From NCBI RefSeq assembly GCF_000384475.1, contig NZ_ARWB01000001.1:3289039-3353038 (forward strand): a stretch of 64,000 bases of DNA. Reading direction: 5' to 3'. A program made the position numbers and the translations under genes. This DNA comes from Methylopila sp. M107 (GTDB lineage: Bacteria; Pseudomonadota; Alphaproteobacteria; Rhizobiales; Methylopilaceae). The notes under the pieces are model-generated. The model had not been told where the DNA came from. It was given only the letters and a program-made list of their open reading frames with translations, and searched no databases. Numbering within the stretch: position 1 is the stretch's first letter; the number at the start of each line of letters is the position of its first letter. Positions 51,690-60,220 of this stretch are shown here, one piece after another.

Positions 51690-52481
51690 ATGGCCAGTAT
51701 CTCCGCCACGAAGCGAAAGACGAGCGACCGGAAGCCGAAGCGCATGTCGTCGAAGACGCAGTCTCTGGCTCGTCTTGCTGCGGCGGGAGCGCGCGGGCTG
51801 GCCGACGATCAGCAGGGCGCGAACTGGATGCTCGAGAATGATCTGGCCGAGCGACGCGACGGACGCCTCGTCGCCACAGACGCCGGTCGCGCGCGGGCGA
51901 TCAGGGAGGCGGGCGGTCCGGAGCCTTTCCTCGCCCAACACAGGGAGCTTGGCCGCCGCGTGCTGGCGACCGGAGCCGGTCGCGAGAGCCTGCTGGTCGA
52001 TCTCGACGAAAGTCCGCTCGCCTGGCTCGCGCGGCGCAAGAACAGGGATGGACGGCCCCTGTTGTCCGCCGTCGAGGTTACGGCCGGCGAAAGGCTGAGG
52101 GCCGACTTCTACCGCGGCCAGATGAGCCCGCGCGTCACCGCGAACTGGGAGGCGTCGGTGTCGCGCGGCAGGCGCGGCGGCGGCGGCTCGGTCGCGGAAA
52201 TGACGGAGGCGGCGCTCGCGGCGCGGATGCGGGTGTCGCGGGCGCTCGACGCCGTCGGGCCGGAGCTCTCCGGGGCGCTGATCGACGTGTGCTGCTTCCT
52301 GAAGGGCGTCGCCGACGTCGAGCGCGAGCGCGGTTGGCCCGCGCGCGGCGCGAAGCTCGTGCTCGGCCTCGCGCTGACGCGGCTCGCTCGCCATTACGGC
52401 TTGATGGCGGAAGGGACGGGCGGCGGGCGGATTGTCGTCTGGGGCGCGCCGGACAGCCGTCCGACGATCGACGGCGTCTAA
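51690..52481 (+). CDS. DUF6456 domain protein
   Basis: 263 aa. A basic N terminus and a winged-helix-like first half (MSSKTQSLARLAAAGARGLA). The C-terminal 150 residues are the DUF6456 block: ESPLAWLARRKNRDGRPLLS, AGERLRADFYRGQMSPRVTA, MTEAALAARMRVSRALDAVG, LIDVCCFLKGVADVERERGW. Found across Alphaproteobacteria; the function is unknown, although the first part suggests DNA binding. Converges on sufE with a 6-bp gap. Confidence 0.88.
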   Translation: MASISATKRKTSDRKPKRMSSKTQSLARLAAAGARGLADDQQGANWMLENDLAERRDGRLVATDAGRARAIREAGGPEPFLAQHRELGRRVLATGAGRESLLVDLDESPLAWLARRKNRDGRPLLSAVEVTAGERLRADFYRGQMSPRVTANWEASVSRGRRGGGGSVAEMTEAALAARMRVSRALDAVGPELSGALIDVCCFLKGVADVERERGWPARGAKLVLGLALTRLARHYGLMAEGTGGGRIVVWGAPDSRPTIDGV

Positions 52482-52487
52482 AGCCGT

Positions 52488-52925
52488 TCAGGCGCTTGCG
52501 GGCGCGCCCTCGGCCCCGACGATGGAGGCCGCCTCGCGCTTGATCCGCTCGACCATGGACCGCAGCCCGTTGGAGCGCTGCGGCGTCAGGTGCTCGCGGA
52601 GCTTTATGCGGTCGAACGTCTCGCCGGCGTCGATGGCGAGGACCTCGCGCGCCTTGCGGCCGGAATAGAGCGCGATCGTTACGGCGACGAGGCCCTTGAC
52701 CAGATGGGCGTCGCTGTCGCCGCGAAACGTCATCACCTGATCGGGGCCGGGGCCCACGCTCGTCTGGAGCCAGACCTGGCTCGCGCAGCCCTGGACCTTG
52801 TTGGCCGCGGTGTGGGCCTCCTCGGGCAGCGGCTCGAGCTCCCGGCCGAGCTCGATGAGGAAGCGGATGCGCTCCTCCCAGTCGTCGATGAATTCGAAGC
52901 CGTCGATGATCTCGTCGATTGTCAT
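52488..52925 (-). CDS. sufE: SufE-family Fe-S assembly sulfur acceptor
   Basis: 145 aa from ATG 52925 (MTIDEIIDGFEFIDDWEERI). The catalytic Cys is in KVQGCASQVWL, which takes persulfide from SufS for Fe-S cluster assembly on SufBCD. Family blocks GELEPLPE-like (LGRELEPLPEEAHTAANKVQ), ALYSGRKAREVLAID and LTPQRSNGLRSMVERIK are present. No suf cluster in this window, so this is a stand-alone copy, common in Rhizobiales. Confidence 0.94.
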   Translation of the reverse strand: MTIDEIIDGFEFIDDWEERIRFLIELGRELEPLPEEAHTAANKVQGCASQVWLQTSVGPGPDQVMTFRGDSDAHLVKGLVAVTIALYSGRKAREVLAIDAGETFDRIKLREHLTPQRSNGLRSMVERIKREAASIVGAEGAPASA

Positions 52926-53098
52926 GATCTGTCCCGCGCGCACTCGGAGTTAGTGCGCCCGCGGCCGCCGCGCAAAGAAAAATGCGCCGCGCCTGCGCCG
53001 ACCCGAGGGCGCGGCGGAAGCTGCGGCGCAAGGTTCCGACGGAGGCAGGACCGTCGGGGTGACGTACGGTCCGCGCGCGGCGCGGACCGGATGGGAGG

Positions 53099-53530
53099 TC
53101 AGGTGGCGGGGCCGCGCCAGGCCGGCTTGCGGTCGGACGGGCTCAGCGTCTGGCGCCCGGCGGAGGCCGGCATGACCTGACCGGCGGATTTGTCGGCCGA
53201 CTTGGCCGCCGCGCCTGTCTTCAGATCGATGGCGGCGGTCGGCGCGTCCTTCGCGCCGGCCGCGAAGTAGCCAGTGAGGGCGGTGGCGCCCTCGCGGGCC
53301 CGTTCGCCCACGATCTTGAGCGCCTGGCCTCCGACCGTGCAGGCTTCCGGCTGGCGGGAGCAGAAGCCGCCGACGTCCGAGACGGTGGCGCCCGCCGCGG
53401 CCATGGCCGACAGCGCGTCGATCGACGCGCGGTCCTTCGAGGACGGGCCTCCGCTCTTGCCGTCGCCGCCGAACGGCAGGACCAGCAGCAGCAACGAGAC
53501 CCAGAATGCGGTGCGGATGAGGAAAAACAT
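53099..53530 (-). CDS. DUF5330 family membrane-anchored protein
   Basis: 143 aa. A single N-terminal hydrophobic anchor (MFFLIRTAFWVSLLLLVLPF), then the DUF5330 block TVSDVGGFCSRQPEACTVGG with two Cys seven apart. The C-terminal half is Ala/Lys-rich and poorly conserved. Function unknown; largely restricted to Rhizobiales. It diverges from the sensor kinase gene across a 257-bp region with phased repeats. Confidence 0.8.
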   Translation of the reverse strand: MFFLIRTAFWVSLLLLVLPFGGDGKSGGPSSKDRASIDALSAMAAAGATVSDVGGFCSRQPEACTVGGQALKIVGERAREGATALTGYFAAGAKDAPTAAIDLKTGAAAKSADKSAGQVMPASAGRQTLSPSDRKPAWRGPAT

Positions 53531-53672
53531 CGGTCTGCTCGCCTGTCTGTCGCCGGCCTCCGCGCTCGTTCTTCGGGCGGCGCGGTGAGCCGATGACAGG
53601 ACGCTAGCAGAGCCGGCCTAATTCCCGGTCACGGCGGGCGGCGTAATTTGAACGCTCCGGTTCACCTTTCGA

Positions 53673-53702
53673 AAAGCTTTCGGAAAGTTTTTGGAAAGCT
53701 TT
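53673..53702. promoter_or_regulatory. Three AAAGCTTT-like boxes with 11-bp spacing
   Basis: AAAGCTTT at 53673-53680, a degenerate AAAGTTTT-like copy at about 53684-53692, and AAAGCTTT at 53695-53702, so the starts are exactly 11 bp apart. They lie between divergent DUF5330 and the sensor kinase gene. Same-face spacing of one helical turn suggests cooperative binding by a regulator, or a bent A/T tract. Confidence 0.45.
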
Positions 53703-53787
53703 AGCGATCGATCGCCAATGCGCGACGTCGCGAATTCGTTAGGCTGAATCCTTCGTTTTTTAGCTTTCGTTTAAGCCGCTGCTGACA

Positions 53788-55629
53788 GTGTGTGCGGGCT
53801 CGGAAGCGTCGCGTCGCAACTGCGGACGCCGCCGGGCGCGGCGCGAAACGCGCCGATGTCGGAGTGTTGGCGCGTTGCTTCAGATCGCAGGTTTCCAAGC
53901 GCTCGCGGAGCACGTCGCCCAGAGGGTTCATCCCCTCGCGGCGCACGACCCCGCGCTCGCCTTGCGTCATCGCGACGTCATCCTCACCCATCTCGCGGTC
54001 GGCGCCCTGCCGTTCGCGGGGCTTCCGGCGCTGCTCGCCTTCGGCGCGGCGCCGTCGGGCCTCGGGATCGCTGCCTTCGCCTGGGCGACCGCGCCGATCG
54101 TGGTCGCGCTCGGCCTGTCGCAGACCGGCGCGCTCGACCGGGCGCTCGCCGGACTGTCGTTCGCCTTCATCGTCATGGTCGCGGTCGCGGCGGCGCTGAC
54201 CGGCGGTCTCGCCTCGCCCGCGCTCGCGCTGTTCCTGCTGCCGGTCGTCGAGGCCGGCCTGACGGGCTCGCGGCCGGCGCTCAAATCCTCCGTCGCCGCG
54301 ATCCTCGCCGCGATCGGCGGCCTTGTCTGGCTGACCGCGACGGGGCTGCCCGCGGTCGCGTTCGAGCCGGCCTTCGCGATCGTCTGCGGCGTCGCCTCCT
54401 CGACCTATGCGGTCGCGCTCGCCTTGCGGGCGGTCGCCGCCAGCGCCGCCGTGGAGCGCGCCGGCCAGCCGAGCGACGAGCGGTTCGAGCTGTTCGCAGG
54501 CTCGGTCGGCGATCTCGTCACCCGGCATGCGGGAAACGGCGCCGCGACCTTCGTCTCGCCCGCCGCCTTCGACCTGATCGGCGCGTGGCCGCGCGAGCTG
54601 ATGGGGGAGGGGCTGTTCCAGCGCGTCCACATCGCCGACCGGCCGGCCTTCCTGCAGGCGCTCGCCTGCGCGGGCGACGGCCAGGACACCAAGGTCGTGG
54701 AGCTCAGGCTGCGCCGCGACGATGCGTCGGGGCGGCCTTCCTTCGTGTGGGTCGAGATGGCGGCGCGCCGCGTCCGCGCCCACGAGGCCGACGCCGTCTC
54801 GACGCAGGCGAGCCCCGTGGTCGCGATGTTCCGCGACGTAGGCGCCCGCAAGGCGAACGAGGAGGTGCTGGTCGCGGCCCGCGAGGAGGCCGAGCGCGCG
54901 AGCCTCGCCAAGACCCGCTTCCTCGCGCATATGAGCCACGAGCTGCGCACCCCGCTCAACGCCATCATCGGCTTCTCGGAAGCCCTGTCGGACGACGCGC
55001 TGATGCGCCCGACGCCGGAACGGCGCGCCGAATATGCGGCGCTGATCCGCGGCTCCGGCGAGCATCTGCTCGAGATCGTCAACTCGATCCTTGACACCGC
55101 GCGGATCGAGAGCGGCGCCTTCGCGGTCGCGACCGAGCGCTGCGCGCTTCGGCCGATCGTCGAGACCTGCGTCAGCCTCGTCGCGCTGAAGGCGCAGGCC
55201 GGCGGGGTCCGGCTCACGGTCGACGAGGCGCCGGGCACGCCCGAGGTCGACGCCGACCCCCGCGCCATGACGCAGATCGCGCTCAATCTGGTCGCGAACG
55301 CGGTCAAGTTCACTCCGCGGGGCGGCCAGGTCACGGTCTCGCTCGGCAGCCTGCGCGGCGGCGTGTCGCTCAGCGTGCGCGACACCGGTTGCGGCATCGC
55401 GCCGGAAAACATCGCGCGGCTCGGCGAGGCGTTCTTCCGCGCCGAGGACGGCGTGGTGCGCGAGGGCACGGGGCTCGGCCTGTCGGTCGTGCGCGGCCTC
55501 GTCGCGCTGCATGGCGGCGAACTCGAAGTCGACAGCGCCCTCGGGCGCGGCACCACCGTGACGGTTCTTCTGCCGCCGGCGAAAACCGTGATCAACACCA
55601 TCGAAGAGAAGGCGAGACGTCGTGCCTAA
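53788..55629 (+). CDS. Membrane PAS sensor histidine kinase (PleC/DivJ/PdhS-like)
   Basis: 613 aa from GTG 53788; TTG 53875 is an alternative since the first 29 residues are Arg-rich and GGAG lies 10 nt before that TTG. Five to six membrane segments (about residues 65-220, e.g. AGLPALLAFGAAPSGLGIAA). A PAS-like region is at about 230-360. H-box FLAHMSHELRTPLNAIIGFS (phospho-His about residue 387), N-box QIALNLVANAVKFTPRG, G1 RDTGCGIAP, G2 GTGLGLSVVRGLVALHGG. The H-box is of the PleC/DivJ/PdhS type that acts on the DivK/CtrA cell-cycle circuit; which member is not settled. Overlaps the next gene by 8 bp. Confidence 0.88.
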   Translation: MCAGSEASRRNCGRRRARRETRRCRSVGALLQIAGFQALAEHVAQRVHPLAAHDPALALRHRDVILTHLAVGALPFAGLPALLAFGAAPSGLGIAAFAWATAPIVVALGLSQTGALDRALAGLSFAFIVMVAVAAALTGGLASPALALFLLPVVEAGLTGSRPALKSSVAAILAAIGGLVWLTATGLPAVAFEPAFAIVCGVASSTYAVALALRAVAASAAVERAGQPSDERFELFAGSVGDLVTRHAGNGAATFVSPAAFDLIGAWPRELMGEGLFQRVHIADRPAFLQALACAGDGQDTKVVELRLRRDDASGRPSFVWVEMAARRVRAHEADAVSTQASPVVAMFRDVGARKANEEVLVAAREEAERASLAKTRFLAHMSHELRTPLNAIIGFSEALSDDALMRPTPERRAEYAALIRGSGEHLLEIVNSILDTARIESGAFAVATERCALRPIVETCVSLVALKAQAGGVRLTVDEAPGTPEVDADPRAMTQIALNLVANAVKFTPRGGQVTVSLGSLRGGVSLSVRDTGCGIAPENIARLGEAFFRAEDGVVREGTGLGLSVVRGLVALHGGELEVDSALGRGTTVTVLLPPAKTVINTIEEKARRRA

Positions 55630-56332
55630 GGCCATCACGAACCGTCATCCCCTCGAAGACGAGGCCTTGGGTCCGCTCGGCTCGATCCTCGCTCTGGTCG
55701 CGCGGCGGCCGCTCGACATGCTCGCCGGCGCGCTCGCCGCCGCGTGCACGGTCATGATCTTCGTCAACGCGCTGGTGATCCAGCAGGGACGTCCCGCCGT
55801 CGAGACGCCGCGCGCCGCCCCGCACGCCGCGCAGACCGCCCCCGCCCAGCAGAAGAGCGAGGCGCCGAAGCGCAGCGATCTCGTCGCGCAGGTGCAGACC
55901 GCTCTGGCCGAACGCGACCTCTATGAGGGCGTCGTCGACGGCCTGCCGGGCTCCGCCACGGTCGCTGCGATCCGCGCCTTTGAGCAGTCGCAGGGCATGA
56001 CGCCGACGGGCGAGGCCAGCGACCGGATCCTTGCGGCGCTCCTCACGGCGCCGATGCGCCGCAGCGAGGCCGCGCGTCCTGCGAAGCAGCCGACGGCGCC
56101 CGCGCCGCTCGCCACCGGCTCGACGGGGCCCGTCAATCCCAAGCTGATGGCGGCGCAGCGCGCGCTCGCCAAGATCGGCTACGGCCCGGTCTCGATCGAC
56201 GGAAAGCTCGGCGTCGAGACGCGCAACGCCATCCGAAACTTCGAGCGCGACCGCGGAATCCCCGAGACTGGCGAACTGACGCCCGCCGTGCTGCGCTCCC
56301 TGCAGGCGGTGACGGGCGCGCCGCTGCAGTGA
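55622..56332 (+). CDS. Membrane protein with two peptidoglycan-binding domains
   Basis: 236 aa from GTG 55622, overlapping the kinase stop by 8 bp, so translation is coupled. One membrane segment (LDMLAGALAAACTVMIFVNA, about residues 31-50), then a Pro/Ala linker. Two PG_binding_1 (PF01471-like) repeats follow: VQTALAERDLYEGVVDGLPG then ATVAAIRAFEQSQGM, and AQRALAKIGYGPVSIDGKLG then VETRNAIRNFERDRGI. Likely tethered in the inner membrane and gripping peptidoglycan. The coupling with a cell-cycle-type kinase suggests a joint envelope or division role (inference). Confidence 0.85.
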   Translation: MPKAITNRHPLEDEALGPLGSILALVARRPLDMLAGALAAACTVMIFVNALVIQQGRPAVETPRAAPHAAQTAPAQQKSEAPKRSDLVAQVQTALAERDLYEGVVDGLPGSATVAAIRAFEQSQGMTPTGEASDRILAALLTAPMRRSEAARPAKQPTAPAPLATGSTGPVNPKLMAAQRALAKIGYGPVSIDGKLGVETRNAIRNFERDRGIPETGELTPAVLRSLQAVTGAPLQ

Positions 56333-56348
56333 CGGCGCGGTCGAACCA

Positions 56349-56687
56349 TTGAGCGCGCGCGTCACGTCGGACTTCTGGGTCTCGGCCTATGTCCGGCGCT
56401 GCGCCCTCGAGGGCGCCTATGCGCTGATCCGCAAGCGCGGCTCCCGCGAGGCCGGCGCCATCTTCATCGTGGTCGACCGGCTGGACCGGACCAACGACCT
56501 CTATGGCCCAGCGCCGCAAAGCGAAGCCGACGACGATCTGAACGGGCGGAACTTCGAGCGCGTCGCCGAAGGCCTCGACGGGCTGGCGATCGAGGAGAAG
56601 CTGGCGCGCGAGGCGCGGTTCGACCCCGACCTCTGGATCGTCGTGGTCGAAGACCGGACGGGCGACGCCCACTTCACGACGGACTGA
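56349..56687 (+). CDS. DUF1491 family protein
   Basis: 112 aa from TTG 56349 (MSARVTSDFWVSAYVRRC). Conserved DUF1491 blocks: SAYVRRCALEGAYALIRKRG, GAIFIVVDRLDRTNDLYGPA, FDPDLWIVVVEDR. Cytoplasmic, function unknown; found in Rhizobiales downstream of the sensor kinase and PG-binding genes, as here. The 16-bp gap after the PG-binding gene suggests one operon. Confidence 0.88.
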   Translation: MSARVTSDFWVSAYVRRCALEGAYALIRKRGSREAGAIFIVVDRLDRTNDLYGPAPQSEADDDLNGRNFERVAEGLDGLAIEEKLAREARFDPDLWIVVVEDRTGDAHFTTD

Positions 56688-56694
56688 ACAGTCC

Positions 56695-57831
56695 TCAGCC
56701 GCGACGGCGGGCGGCCTCCTGCCGGTCGCGGTCCACGGCGCGGCGTCCGGAAGCGGCCGCCGTGCGCGCGGCGCCGGCGCGATCGGGCGTCGTGAGCGGC
56801 TCGAAGGCGGGCTCGTGGCGGGGCGCTGCGGCGCGGATCGGCATTCCGGCGAGCGCGAAGACCAGTTCGGCGGCCGCGGCGCGCGGGGTGGCCTCGGCGA
56901 TCTCGACGAGGCCGAAGAAGCGCACAACGGATTGCGCGATCTCGGGCTGGGCGATCAGCAGCGCGCGCACGATCATCTCGTCCGAGACGCCTGCCGCCCG
57001 CAGCATCATCACGAAAGGCTCGCCGCTCGCCTCGGTCGCGAGCCGCGCCGCTTCGTCGGGCTTCAGCGCGAGCGCGTCGGCCAGCGCCTCGGCGATCGCC
57101 TCGGCCTGTCCCGGGCCGGCGTCGAGCGTCGCCAGCATCTCCGACAGCGCCTCGGCGTTGCGGACGGTGCGGGCGGCGGTGGAAAGCCTTGGCGGCCGGG
57201 CGGCGAGCGCTTCGCGGATCGCCGCGCGCCGGTCGGGTCCCGCCTGACGGTAGAGCGGCGCGAGCGCCGCGGCGTCGATGTCGTCGCGCCGCAGCAGGAC
57301 GGCCGCGAGCGCCGGCGCGCCGACGGCGCGTTCGACAAGGCTCTGGAGCGGGCCGTCGCGCAGGGCGGCGGCCGGGTTGGCCGCGAGCGTCTCCAGCACG
57401 AGGTCGTCCTGATGATGCGCCAGCATGCGCGCCAGCTCGTCGTCGATGTCCGCGCGGGACGCCACGGCGGCCGCGTCCAGCGGGCCGCCCTCCAGCGCAA
57501 CGGCGAGGAGCTTCACCCGCGGCGCGTCGGCGAAATAAGCGAGGATCGGAGTCGACACCGGCTCGACGTCCGCGATCAGCCTGTCGATCAGCTTGCGCGG
57601 AGCGCGCGGATCGTTGGCGAGCTTGCGGGCGACCGCGGCGCGGGATTCGACGTCGACCACGTCGAGCAGCTGGCCGGCGAGCTCCTCGTAGCGCCCGACC
57701 TCCTGGGCCGTGTGCTCGGGCTTCTGCACGAACAGGTCGGTGAGCACCCTCACCAGTATGGGGCGCGTGTCGACGCCGTCCTGCCGGTTCAGCCGTTCGA
57801 GCGTCTCGACGGGAAAGATATCTGCGGTCAT
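56695..57831 (-). CDS. DUF2336 (HEAT-like repeat) protein
   Basis: 378 aa from ATG 57831 (MTADIFPVETLERL); the longer frame has 20 unlikely residues upstream. All-helical repeats: VARKLANDPRAPRKLIDRLI, LVLETLAANPAAALRDGPLQ, and many AxxLAxxxxAP... units, typical of DUF2336. Helical-repeat scaffold proteins of unknown function conserved in Alphaproteobacteria, where relatives appear in flagellar or cell-cycle contexts. Arg-rich tail at the C terminus. A CtrA-like box lies 63 bp upstream of the start. Converges on DUF1491. Confidence 0.85.
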   Translation of the reverse strand: MTADIFPVETLERLNRQDGVDTRPILVRVLTDLFVQKPEHTAQEVGRYEELAGQLLDVVDVESRAAVARKLANDPRAPRKLIDRLIADVEPVSTPILAYFADAPRVKLLAVALEGGPLDAAAVASRADIDDELARMLAHHQDDLVLETLAANPAAALRDGPLQSLVERAVGAPALAAVLLRRDDIDAAALAPLYRQAGPDRRAAIREALAARPPRLSTAARTVRNAEALSEMLATLDAGPGQAEAIAEALADALALKPDEAARLATEASGEPFVMMLRAAGVSDEMIVRALLIAQPEIAQSVVRFFGLVEIAEATPRAAAAELVFALAGMPIRAAAPRHEPAFEPLTTPDRAGAARTAAASGRRAVDRDRQEAARRRG

Positions 57832-57893
57832 TGCGGGGCCCCGAAGCCGGGCGCATTCGCCCGAAGCGTCGAGGAACTCTCGGCCCCGCATGG

Positions 57894-57908
57894 TTAGCGA
57901 ACTGTTAA
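57894..57908. promoter_or_regulatory. CtrA-like box TTAG-N7-TTAA
   Basis: TTAG (57894-57897), seven bases, TTAA (57905-57908): one mismatch to the TTAA-N7-TTAA CtrA consensus. It is located 63 bp upstream of the DUF2336 start. By chance such a site is not rare, so this is only suggestive. Confidence 0.3.
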
Positions 57909-58128
57909 ACCCCGCGCGCCGCCGTCCGTTTGGGTCGCCCGAGCGCGCTCAAGGCTTTGCCGATCTGTTGCACGCCGGACACGACCGGCGCCGACGCGTG
58001 GTTGGCGTGGCGCCGGTTACCACTCGTTAACCAATTCGGGCCCTCAATTGGCGTCAGACACGGCCCGCAGTCGGGCAAGAACCGGCCGGGCCATTTGAAC
58101 CCACGCCCCACCTTCGGGGGAGGATCTC

Positions 58129-58317
58129 ATGGGCCTCGTGCTCGCTTTCGATACCGCGCCCCGGCCGGCCGCCCGCCCGCCGCTGAAGCGCGTCCAGTCC
58201 GCCAAGAGCGCCGACATCCTGTTCTTCACAGGCGTCCGCTACGAACGGGACCGCCCGCGCGACGCCGCGCAGTCGGGTCCGATCGTCAACCATTCAGAAC
58301 CGACCCAGGGCTCATGA
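58129..58317 (+). CDS. Small conserved protein (ILFFTGVRYER motif)
   Basis: 62 aa from ATG 58129, with a strong GGGGGAGGA tract 5 nt upstream. Its ILFFTGVRYERDRP motif is one I associate with a small conserved hypothetical in Rhizobiales. Basic, no membrane segment or signal peptide. It overlaps the next gene by ATGA (58314-58317), so translation is coupled. Function unknown. Confidence 0.75.
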   Translation: MGLVLAFDTAPRPAARPPLKRVQSAKSADILFFTGVRYERDRPRDAAQSGPIVNHSEPTQGS

Positions 58318-59090
58318 CGCCTCCGGCCGCTCCGGCGGCGTTCGCGCCGTCGGCGACGGCCGGAAGGTTCACGAGACTGGCGGGGGCGTTCTGCCTTGCG
58401 GGCGCCATGGCGGCCTGCTCGCAGACCGGCGACTTCGGCCGGAAGAACCCGAACGTCGTCAACGACTCCGTCCTGCCGGCCGTCGGGACCGCTCTCGCCT
58501 ATACGCGCGCCGAACCGGTCTCGCCCTTCCGCGGGACCGACAACGAAGAGACCATGCGCGACCGCGCCTGGGCCGTGGTGATGCCGCCGCTCGAAGCGCA
58601 GCTGCGCGGCCGCATCCTGGCCGAGCTCATGCGGACCCGCGTCCTTCCGACCGGCGCCATCCGGCTCGAGAAGGAGAACTACGTCCAGACCCTGCTTTCG
58701 GTTGACTACCGGTCGAGCGCGGCGCGCTACGACCAACTGCTCGACAACGTGGTCGAAGACACCGCCCGGATCGAACCGTTCTTCGCAAGCGCGCACCGGG
58801 TCGACGTCGACGACCGGGCGCGCCGCCGGACGCTCGACCGCGCCCCCGAAGTCACGCCGGACGAACGCGCCGCCGCGCTCGCGCGGATCGAGGAGAACGG
58901 CGTCATGATCGCCTGGACCCGCGCGTCGTTCGAGGATCGCCTGATCGCCTATCGCTACGCGCTCGACCGGCTGATGATCGAGACGCCGGACCCGAAGGCC
59001 GACGAGGTCGCGGCCGCGATCGCAGCCTTCGAGATGGTGCTGAGGAGCCTCAGACCGCTCGGGCCCCAGCGCGGCGTCTTCAAGAGCTGA
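58314..59090 (+). CDS. Putative lipoprotein of unknown function
   Basis: 258 aa from ATG 58314, coupled to the small protein by ATGA. N-terminal export signal (LAGAFCLAGAMAACSQTGDF) with Cys after AMAA, a loose lipobox, so a lipoprotein is likely. The rest is helical and charged; motifs include AWAVVMPPLEAQLRGRILAE and DQLLDNVVEDTARIEPFFAS. No catalytic signature. Stop overlaps the end of the DUF1254 gene by 11 bp (tail to tail). Confidence 0.7.
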   Translation: MTPPAAPAAFAPSATAGRFTRLAGAFCLAGAMAACSQTGDFGRKNPNVVNDSVLPAVGTALAYTRAEPVSPFRGTDNEETMRDRAWAVVMPPLEAQLRGRILAELMRTRVLPTGAIRLEKENYVQTLLSVDYRSSAARYDQLLDNVVEDTARIEPFFASAHRVDVDDRARRRTLDRAPEVTPDERAAALARIEENGVMIAWTRASFEDRLIAYRYALDRLMIETPDPKADEVAAAIAAFEMVLRSLRPLGPQRGVFKS

Positions 59091-59646
59091 TCTTCGGGGC
59101 CGGGCCGCAGCGCGCCTTGCCGGCGACGTCGCGCATGCTCTGGCGGGCGCTCTCCCCGTTGACGAACAGCCGGACCAGCGCGAACCCTTCCCTCGTCGGC
59201 GAGACGATCCGGAGCTGCGGCGCGGCGTCGGGCGCCGCGGCCTCCGCCTCGGCCGCCGCCTCCTGCTCGGAGGAGAAGATCTTGACCTCGACCGCGCCTT
59301 CCCGCGCCGCCTTGTCCGTCAGCAGGTAGAAAGGCTGCCCGAAGCGGGTGTGGATCGCCAACGCGCCGTAGGTCGTGGGCAGTTCGGCGCGCATGACCAC
59401 CGGTCCGCCCGACAGGTCGTAGCGGCACGCCGCCGTGACGAAGGCCGGGTCGCGGAACGGCAGCATGTCGGCGGAAGCGTCCTCGTCGGGAAGCGCGGCG
59501 AACCGGCCCTCGGCGCCGAGCCCCGCGAGACGCTCATAGGGGCCGGCCGTCGCGACCCGCGGCACGCCGAGCAGCGAGCCGATATGGACGAGCCCGGCGA
59601 TCACGACGCTGAGCGCCAGCACATAGGCCGCGCGCATCACCCACAT
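59080..59646 (-). CDS. DUF1254 domain protein
   Basis: 188 aa from ATG 59646 (MWVMRAAYVLALSVVIAGLV); ATG 59637 is another in-frame choice that overlaps the DUF1214 stop as TGATG. One N-terminal membrane anchor, then a periplasmic domain with MLPFRDPAFVTAACRYDLSG and PFYLLTDKAA. DUF1254 and DUF1214 usually occur together in larger, catalytically uncharacterised proteins; here they are two separate short genes. Last of the PBP-DUF1214-DUF1254 group. Confidence 0.75.
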   Translation of the reverse strand: MWVMRAAYVLALSVVIAGLVHIGSLLGVPRVATAGPYERLAGLGAEGRFAALPDEDASADMLPFRDPAFVTAACRYDLSGGPVVMRAELPTTYGALAIHTRFGQPFYLLTDKAAREGAVEVKIFSSEQEAAAEAEAAAPDAAPQLRIVSPTREGFALVRLFVNGESARQSMRDVAGKARCGPAPKISS

Positions 59647-60215
59647 GCGCGCCTCCTGATGCTGAGCAGGCCGGTCGGATTTGCGCGCTCGAGCGGCGTG
59701 CCGAGCGTCGTGTCGTAGAGCGAGAGGCGCAGCACGAAGCTCCCGTCGCCTTCGATCGCCAGCCAGTTGCCGGGCCGGGCGCGGCGCGACAGCGTGACGG
59801 TGAGCGGCGCGCCGGTTCGCCGGACAGCGGCGGCGCTCGTCAGCGAGACGTCGGAGCGGGCGGTGGCGAGGCGCGAGCCGTTGGGGCGGAAGGCGGTCAG
59901 CGTCCACAGTCGGACGGGCGGCAGCTCGCCGGCAAGTTCGTAGTCGCAGGCCGCGTCGAGCGGCCGGCCGGCGTCGTCATGCGTCGCCGTGAAGGCGAGG
60001 CCGTCGCCATAGGTCAGCGGCGCTTCGCCCGAGCGGGCCGTCGCCGCGATCTCGTACGGATCGGCGCCGAGCGTCCCGATATCGGGCTCAGCCTTCCAGA
60101 CGCCGATGTGGAGACCGCTCGCCGGAAGGCCGTTCGCGACCGTCCACCATGTCGCGCCGAGACCGAGCACGGCCGCAAGTGCGAGCGCCGTCAGCGCGCA
60201 GAGGACGAGCCGCAC
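59637..60215 (-). CDS. DUF1214 domain protein
   Basis: 192 aa from GTG 60215, 5 bp after the PBP stop. N-terminal anchor MRLVLCALTALALAAVLGLG, then DUF1214 blocks: IGVWKAEPDIGTLGADPYEI, WTLTAFRPNGSRLATARSDV, and the GNWLAIEGDGSFVLRLSLYD then GLLSIRR ending. Likely periplasmic. Overlaps DUF1254 by about 10 bp, so both are probably translated together. Function unknown. Confidence 0.8.
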   Translation of the reverse strand: MRLVLCALTALALAAVLGLGATWWTVANGLPASGLHIGVWKAEPDIGTLGADPYEIAATARSGEAPLTYGDGLAFTATHDDAGRPLDAACDYELAGELPPVRLWTLTAFRPNGSRLATARSDVSLTSAAAVRRTGAPLTVTLSRRARPGNWLAIEGDGSFVLRLSLYDTTLGTPLERANPTGLLSIRRRACG

Positions 60216-60220
60216 GACGT

